Positions 60,601-64,000 of a DNA stretch of 64,000 nt are shown here, one piece after another (positions within the stretch are counted from its first letter, which is position 1; each line of letters opens with the position of its first letter). The translations under genes were made by a program, and so were the position numbers. The notes below the pieces were generated by a model. That model was given only the letters and a program-made list of their open reading frames with translations. It was not told the origin of the DNA and ran no database searches. Origin of the DNA: Patulibacter sp. SYSU D01012 (GTDB lineage Bacteria; Actinomycetota; Thermoleophilia; Solirubrobacterales; Solirubrobacteraceae); assembly GCF_017916475.1 (NCBI RefSeq), contig NZ_JAFMTB010000004.1, positions 62,001 to 126,000 of the forward strand, read 5' to 3'.

Positions 60601-61983
60601 GAGGGCATCCTCACGAAGGAGGAGGCCGACGCCGAGCGCCACCGCCTGAACGACCACCTGACGCAGCTGCACCAGGGCGTGAAGCAGAAGGTCAAGGAGT
60701 GGCAGGAGGCCGGCGGGTCCATCGACACGTCCGCCACGGGCACGTACCTGATGGACCGCTCGCGGTCCGAGGAGCCGGTGACGAAGGTCGACAAGGACAC
60801 CCTCGTCGAGCTGAACGAGGCGCTGCTGACGACGCCCGAGGGCTTCACCTGGAACGCGAAGCTGAAGCGGCAGCTCGACAAGCGCCGCGACGCGCTCGGC
60901 CCCGAGGGCGGCATCGAGTGGGCGCACGCCGAGGCCCTGGCGTACGCGTCGCTCGTCCGCGAGGGCGTCCCGGTCCGCCTGACGGGCCAGGACTCCGAGC
61001 GCGGCACCTTCTCGCAGCGCCACCTGGTCCTGCACGACGCGAAGACGGGCGAGGGCTACGGCCCGATCCGCCACATCCCGGGCGCGCAGGCTCCGATGGA
61101 GCTCTACAACTCGCCGCTGTCCGAGGTGGCGTGCCTGGGCTACGAGTACGGGTACTCGCAGGAGGCGCCCGAGGCGCTCGTCCTGTGGGAGGCGCAGTTC
61201 GGCGACTTCGTCAACGGCGCGCAGGTCATCATCGACCAGTTCATCGTCTCCGGCCTGGCGAAGTGGGGCCAGACGTCGCGCCTGACGATGCTGCTGCCGC
61301 ACGGCTACGAGGGCGCCGGCCCGGAGCACTCCTCCGGCCGCGTCGAGCGCTTCCTGCAGCTCGCGGCCGAGGGCAACATCCGCGTGGCGAACGTCACGAC
61401 GCCGGCCCAGTACTTCCACCTGCTGCGGCGCCAGGCGCTGATCGAGAAGCCGCGGCCGCTCGTCGTCATGACGCCGAAGTCGCTCCTGCGCCTGCCGCAG
61501 GCCCGCAACCGCATCGAGCACCTGTCCGAGACCCGGTTCTTCCCGGTCCTCGGCGAGCCGGGCGTCGACGCGAACGCCGTCACGCGCCTGATCCTGTGCA
61601 CCGGCAAGGTCTTCTACGACCTGCGCCAGCACGAGATGCGGCAGGACAACCCGCAGGTGGCGATCGGCCGCGTCGAGCTGCTGTACCCCTTCCCCGAGGA
61701 CAGCCTGCGCGACCTGATCGGCGCGTACCCGAACCTGCGCGAGGTCGTGTGGGTCCAGGAGGAGCCGCGCAACATGGGCGCCCGCGCGTACATGTCCCCG
61801 CGCCTGCAGCAGATCCTGCCCGACCACCTGGCGATCGGCTACGTCGGCCGCCCGGAGCGCGCCAGCCCGTCCGAGGGCTACCCGGCCGCCCACACGATCG
61901 AGCAGAACCGGATCGTCAAGACGGCGCTCGACGTGTCCTCGCCCGTGTCGCAGTTCCCGAAGCGCTCGCCCGGCAACCGCTAG
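57664..61983 (+). CDS. kgd: E2-E1 fused 2-oxoglutarate dehydrogenase with two lipoyl domains
   Basis: This 1439-residue protein combines, in order: lipoyl domain 1 (about 5-82, STDKVDAE, Lys47), lipoyl domain 2 (about 112-187, STDKVDME, Lys153), an E1/E3-binding domain (about 224-260, ATPVAARAAGVEGVDL then GTGPNGRITKDDV), an E2 acyltransferase core (about 295-500, YDHRIIQGA with His476) and E1 (about 545-1439, with IGMAHRGRLNVLAHNLG, GDAAFPGQGVVAES near 843, NNQVGFTTDP near 876, and RRYGHNESDEP). It converts 2-oxoglutarate to succinyl-CoA. Mycobacterial Kgd and corynebacterial OdhA share the E2-E1 core but lack lipoyl and binding domains and borrow these from AceF; this protein carries its own. 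No lpd gene is near. Confidence 0.93.
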   Translation: MATGTTVQVLLPQMGESVAEGTVLEWLKQPGDAVTEGEDLVVISTDKVDAEIPAPASGVLVAVHAQEGETVQSGSLVGEIDPNGGGDAASAPAPSDAGTAAPAEAPAGGGELVDVITPSAGDSVTEATLLEWLVEEGAQVSEGEDLLVVSTDKVDMELPSPVSGVLEKKLFGDGDTIHPQEVIGHVRAGAAAGAAAPAPAADAPAAASNGAAPSGGAAVPADVHATPVAARAAGVEGVDLSGVRGTGPNGRITKDDVLTAKANGGRSAAAVTRTPLRGGAAALARGMEESLTTPTATSFRTITITTLDGRRKQLKAAGEKVSFTHLIGYAIARAATEQMPVMAYTYEVDGDQPTLVDHGQVNLGIAVDVERRGKRTLMVPVIKDAGRLSFRGFLDAFNDLIARARDNKLTPEDLQGANVQLTNPGGIGTISSVPRLMSGNGTIVATGSIAYPVGLGEVGELIGAEKVMTMTSTYDHRIIQGAQSGQFLKVVEEYLQGEHEFYEQAFADLGAALGPAIQKPQPKLEGLVPAGAGTGATQAAQGGAPSLELLQGVQAATSVIRAVRAHGHLLAHLDPLEAPRRQSPEEIARQAGIDPSGLGLNEDLLHQIPASILRTHVEGETLADVLPKLRDTYCGTVAYEVEHISDTQQRVWLREKIESGEYRQPLSPESKKSLLSRLIQVDTFERFMQKAYLGQKRFSIEGLDITVPVIDELIQLAGARAGAQEVIIGMAHRGRLNVLAHNLGRPYDALFTEFEGSSAIAAAKTVTQDLQGGTGDVKYHHGASGRYELPDGRSIGVVLESNPSHLEFVNPVVLGAARAVQTDRGQAHGPRDEDIALPIIVHGDAAFPGQGVVAESLNLQALDGYRVGGSVHLICNNQVGFTTDPTDSRSTRWSSDLAKGFDVPIIHVNADDVEACIGATRLAFAFRQEFGHDVLIDLIGYRRYGHNESDEPAYTQPLMAETIKQHPRVSELYAERLVAEGILTKEEADAERHRLNDHLTQLHQGVKQKVKEWQEAGGSIDTSATGTYLMDRSRSEEPVTKVDKDTLVELNEALLTTPEGFTWNAKLKRQLDKRRDALGPEGGIEWAHAEALAYASLVREGVPVRLTGQDSERGTFSQRHLVLHDAKTGEGYGPIRHIPGAQAPMELYNSPLSEVACLGYEYGYSQEAPEALVLWEAQFGDFVNGAQVIIDQFIVSGLAKWGQTSRLTMLLPHGYEGAGPEHSSGRVERFLQLAAEGNIRVANVTTPAQYFHLLRRQALIEKPRPLVVMTPKSLLRLPQARNRIEHLSETRFFPVLGEPGVDANAVTRLILCTGKVFYDLRQHEMRQDNPQVAIGRVELLYPFPEDSLRDLIGAYPNLREVVWVQEEPRNMGARAYMSPRLQQILPDHLAIGYVGRPERASPSEGYPAAHTIEQNRIVKTALDVSSPVSQFPKRSPGNR

Positions 61984-62006
61984 GCCGCAGCCGCACCGCA
62001 GGACCC

Positions 62007-62034
62007 GAACGCCCGGCCGCCGCGCCGGGCGTTC
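62007..62034. terminator. hairpin after the oxoglutarate dehydrogenase gene
   Basis: A perfect 11-bp stem (GAACGCCCGGC with its complement) with a 6-base loop lies 23 bases after the stop. Confidence 0.6.
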
Positions 62035-62168
62035 GCCGTTCCGGGGCCGCACCGCGCGGGCGCGGCCGGTCGGGCCGGGCGGGCGCGCCGGGTCGGGTCG
62101 GCCGGTCGGGGCCGGGCCGAACGCGGCGGACCCGGAGCCGCGGCGCGGACGGCTGCGACGATGGGGTC

Positions 62169-62591
62169 ATGTGGCTGCAGCGCGACGTCGAGCTCCGTCC
62201 CCGCCCGCGCGGGTTCCACCTCGTGACCGACGAGGTGCTGGACGCCGTGCCCGAGATCGCCGACGTGCGCGCCGGGCTGCTGCACGTCTTCTGCCGGCAC
62301 ACCTCCGCCGGCCTGACCCTGAACGAGAACGCCTCGCCGGACGTGCGCCACGACCTGCGGACGTGGTTCGACGCGTCCGTCCCCGAGCAGTTCGCGTGGA
62401 CGCACACGCTCGAGGGCGACGACGACATGCCCGCGCACGTGAAGACGTCGCTCGTCGGCCCCGACCTGACGATCCCGGTCGGCGACGGCCGCGTGCGCCT
62501 GGGCACCTGGCAGGGCATCACGCTGTGCGAGTTCCGCGACCGCGGCGGCCCGCGGCGCCTGGTGCTGACGCTCTCGGGCGCCGAGGGCTGA
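62169..62591 (+). CDS. YjbQ/UPF0047 family protein
   Basis: This 140-residue protein is a short YjbQ-type beta-rich protein. Key conserved parts are LLHVFCRHTSAGLTLNENASPDV, DDDMPAHVKTSLVGPDLTIPVGDGRVRLGTWQGITLCEFRD. E. coli YjbQ has weak thiamine-phosphate synthase activity in vivo assays; its real role is unclear. A weak -10 (GACGAT, 62157-62162) ends 6 bases before ATG. Confidence 0.9.
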   Translation: MWLQRDVELRPRPRGFHLVTDEVLDAVPEIADVRAGLLHVFCRHTSAGLTLNENASPDVRHDLRTWFDASVPEQFAWTHTLEGDDDMPAHVKTSLVGPDLTIPVGDGRVRLGTWQGITLCEFRDRGGPRRLVLTLSGAEG

Positions 62592-62600
62592 GCCGCCCCG

Positions 62601-62622
62601 CCGGCGCGGCGCGCCGCGCCGG
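62601..62622. terminator. 22-bp GC palindrome after yjbQ
   Basis: A perfect palindrome starts 10 bases beyond the stop of the YjbQ gene and probably ends its transcript. Confidence 0.5.
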
Positions 62623-62725
62623 TGGCGCCGGCCGCGGCCGCGGCCGGCCGTGCCGGCACGCGCGGGCCACCCGCAGCGGGGCGGCGCCGGCGCCCGAGGT
62701 GGGGACGCCCGGGCCGCCCGCCGCG

Positions 62726-62731
62726 TAGCAT
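62726..62731 (+). promoter_or_regulatory. -10 element of the Ala/Lys-rich protein gene
   Basis: TAGCAT ends 10 bases before ATG 62742 and overlaps an in-frame ATG at 62730, which favours the later start. Confidence 0.4.
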
Positions 62732-62741
62732 GGGACGGCCC

Positions 62742-63431
62742 ATGGCTGCCGACGCTACGCCCGAGACCACCACCGCCACGGTCCTCCGCGCCACGGAGCG
62801 TCAGGTGCGGCTGCAGCTCGACGGCGGCCGCGAGGTCACGAAGCGCGTGACCGTGCCCGCCGACGTGCGCGAGACGATCGAGGGCGCGAAGGTGCCCGTC
62901 ACCGTCTCCGGCACCGGCGACCGCGCCAAGGTCGAGCTCGGCGACGACTGGCTCGACGTCGCCACCGGCAAGAAGAAGCCGGCCCGCCGGCGCCGCAGCG
63001 GCGCCAAGGCCGACGCCTCGGCGACGGCGAAGACCGACGCGCCCGCCGCGAAGACGGACGACGCGAAGGCCGCCGAGGCCCCGAAGCGCAAGCGCACGCG
63101 GGGCGGCGCGAAGCCGGCCGACGACGCGCCGGCCGAGGCCGCGAAGACCGACGAGGCGGCGGTCGCCGAGTCCACCGCCGAGGTGGCCGAGGTCGCCGAG
63201 ACGACCGAGGCCCCGAAGCGCTCCCGCAGCCGCTCCCGCGGCGGCAAGGGCCGCGGCAAGGCGAAGGCGACCGAGACGGCGGACGCGCCCGCCGAGCAGG
63301 CCGCCGAGGCGCCCGCCGCCGAGGCGACCCCGGCCGCGCCGGCCGCGCCCGAGGTCGTCGCGCTCGACCCGAAGGTCGTGCTCGAGCGCATCGACGCCGC
63401 GGTGCAGCTCGTCCGCGGCGCCCGCCGCTAG
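62742..63431 (+). CDS. Ala/Lys-rich protein with basic patches
   Basis: I do not recognise this 229-residue protein. A small N-terminal beta domain (ATVLRATERQVRLQLDGGRE, VTVPADVRETIEGAKVPVTV) is followed from about residue 75 by a disordered Ala/Lys/Glu region. It holds three basic patches (KKKPARRRR, KRKRTRGG, RSRSRGGKGRGK) and a final helix (LDPKVVLERIDAAVQLVRG). Low complexity with alternating charge suggests nucleic-acid or ribosome binding, but that is inference. A start at ATG 62730 would add four residues. Confidence 0.75.
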   Translation: MAADATPETTTATVLRATERQVRLQLDGGREVTKRVTVPADVRETIEGAKVPVTVSGTGDRAKVELGDDWLDVATGKKKPARRRRSGAKADASATAKTDAPAAKTDDAKAAEAPKRKRTRGGAKPADDAPAEAAKTDEAAVAESTAEVAEVAETTEAPKRSRSRSRGGKGRGKAKATETADAPAEQAAEAPAAEATPAAPAAPEVVALDPKVVLERIDAAVQLVRGARR

Positions 63432-63458
63432 CCGCCGCCGCGGCGGCCCGGCCCGGCG

Positions 63459-64000
63459 TCAGCGCCGGGTCCGCGGCCGTCCCGCCTGCGCCCGGCCACG
63501 CATCCGGCGGACCAGGCGCAGCTCGTCGCGCACGTCCATCGGCGCGGCGTGCTCCCCCGTGTGGCGGGCCAGCGCGTCCTCGACGTGCTCGTCCGTCACC
63601 GGCTCCAGCCGGCGCACCGGCACCGGCGTCTCCACCAGCCGGCCGTCGCGCCGGCGCTGCACGCGCGTGACGCCCGCGCCGTCGCGACTGGCGACGGCCT
63701 CCTCCAGCCGCCCGTCCACGAACAGCAGGCCCGCGTAGTCGTCGGCGGTCCAGCCGTCGGGGAGCCGGCCCGCGCGCACCGCCTCGCGGTAGACGTCGCC
63801 GCGGTCGGGGTGCTGGCGCGCGTGCACGCTGAGCGAGCCCGCGATCAGGCCCAGCCCGTCGATCGGCTCGGGCCGGCCGGTCGACTTCGACACCCCGCCC
63901 TGCATCCAGCACATCGCGCCGGCGCTCAGCCCGGCCAGGACGGTGCCGCGCCGGTTGGCCTCGAGCAGCAGGTCCGCGACCCCGTGCGCCCGCCAGAGCG
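63459..64000 (-). CDS. peptidase E-like (S51) protein, N-terminus beyond the window
   Basis: The frame runs off the right edge of the window. The visible part contains LAGLSAGAMCWMQGG, the nucleophile elbow of peptidase S51/type 1 glutamine-amidotransferase-like proteins with the catalytic Ser in GLSAGAM. GLGLIAGSLSVHARQHPDRG (with a His of the catalytic region) and YAGLLFVDGRLEEAVAS follow. Peptidase E cleaves Asp-X dipeptides; several relatives have other roles. Reading from the edge gives LWRAHGVADLLLEANRRGTV, so the frame is open at 64000. The frame's first ATG (63914) is internal, not the start. Confidence 0.85.
   Translation of the reverse strand, partial: LWRAHGVADLLLEANRRGTVLAGLSAGAMCWMQGGVSKSTGRPEPIDGLGLIAGSLSVHARQHPDRGDVYREAVRAGRLPDGWTADDYAGLLFVDGRLEEAVASRDGAGVTRVQRRRDGRLVETPVPVRRLEPVTDEHVEDALARHTGEHAAPMDVRDELRLVRRMRGRAQAGRPRTRR

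Noticed and set aside
57385-62052. A very long open frame (about 1550 codons) on the minus strand opposite the oxoglutarate dehydrogenase gene
   Set aside because: It is the antisense shadow of a gene with strong domain evidence. Its translation is a Val/Arg/Asp/Leu-rich string without any motif; GC-rich DNA leaves antisense frames open.

Overview
The window is GC-rich throughout (roughly three quarters G+C), with short spacers, many GTG starts and many 1-4 base overlaps (ATGA, GTGA, TGATG). Together with a Kgd/OdhA-type 2-oxoglutarate dehydrogenase fusion, an Mce gene cluster, a TAGF-type Dcd, CydDC, an AAC(2')-I homologue and an Mrp antiporter operon, this points to an actinomycete. A deep lineage such as Thermoleophilia/Solirubrobacterales (Patulibacter- or Conexibacter-like) is my inference. 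I saw no rRNA, tRNA, CRISPR array, insertion sequence or phage gene; this looks like ordinary chromosome.

Layout. 1-10.5 kb: Fpg/Nei glycosylase with a SixA-like phosphatase; an APH-like kinase coupled to a HAD phosphatase; aldehyde dehydrogenase, cyclophilin, a zinc-ribbon/discoidin-like membrane protein, a DEAD-box helicase, and a quinone oxidoreductase divergent from a LysR regulator. 10.5-10.9 kb: the longest gene-free stretch, holding a possible structured RNA. 10.9-15.8 kb: cydDC, a PfkB-family kinase and an aminoglycoside 2'-N-acetyltransferase homologue. 15.8-24.6 kb: six overlapping mce genes on the minus strand without YrbE permeases. 24.8-29.5 kb: dcd, acyl-CoA synthetase, citrate synthase, GNAT. 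29.6-32.8 kb: YgjP-like metallopeptidase with an apparent CTG start, MT0933-type antitoxin-like protein, metF and a metallo-beta-lactamase-fold hydrolase. 32.9-38 kb: a hypothetical gene, M29 aminopeptidase, tandem hairpin repeats, and an AraC/VOC/UvrA-like trio. 38-44.4 kb: Mrp Na+/H+ antiporter operon with MrpA and MrpB fused. 44.5-50 kb: MOSC protein, TetR regulator and MFS exporter with a clear operator, ABC1 kinase, DUF2630, MBL hydrolase. 50-54.3 kb: tandem secreted M1 peptidases with CARDB-like domains. 54.5-57.5 kb: glyoxalase I, Ppx/GppA-HD phosphatase, NUDIX, DUF3817. 57.7-62 kb: a 1439-residue E2-E1 oxoglutarate dehydrogenase that, unlike mycobacterial Kgd, carries two lipoyl domains and a subunit-binding domain. 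62.1-64 kb: YjbQ, an Ala/Lys-rich protein and a truncated peptidase E.

Two themes run across the window. First, at least sixteen genes have a TANNNT hexamer ending only 6-10 bases before the start codon, so many mRNAs should be leaderless or nearly so; I used this to choose several starts. Second, central carbon and redox functions (citrate synthase, 2-oxoglutarate dehydrogenase, CydDC, Mrp, MetF) lie among envelope-lipid (Mce, acyl-CoA synthetase) and detoxification genes (two VOC proteins, a UvrA-like ATPase, MFS, AAC(2')).
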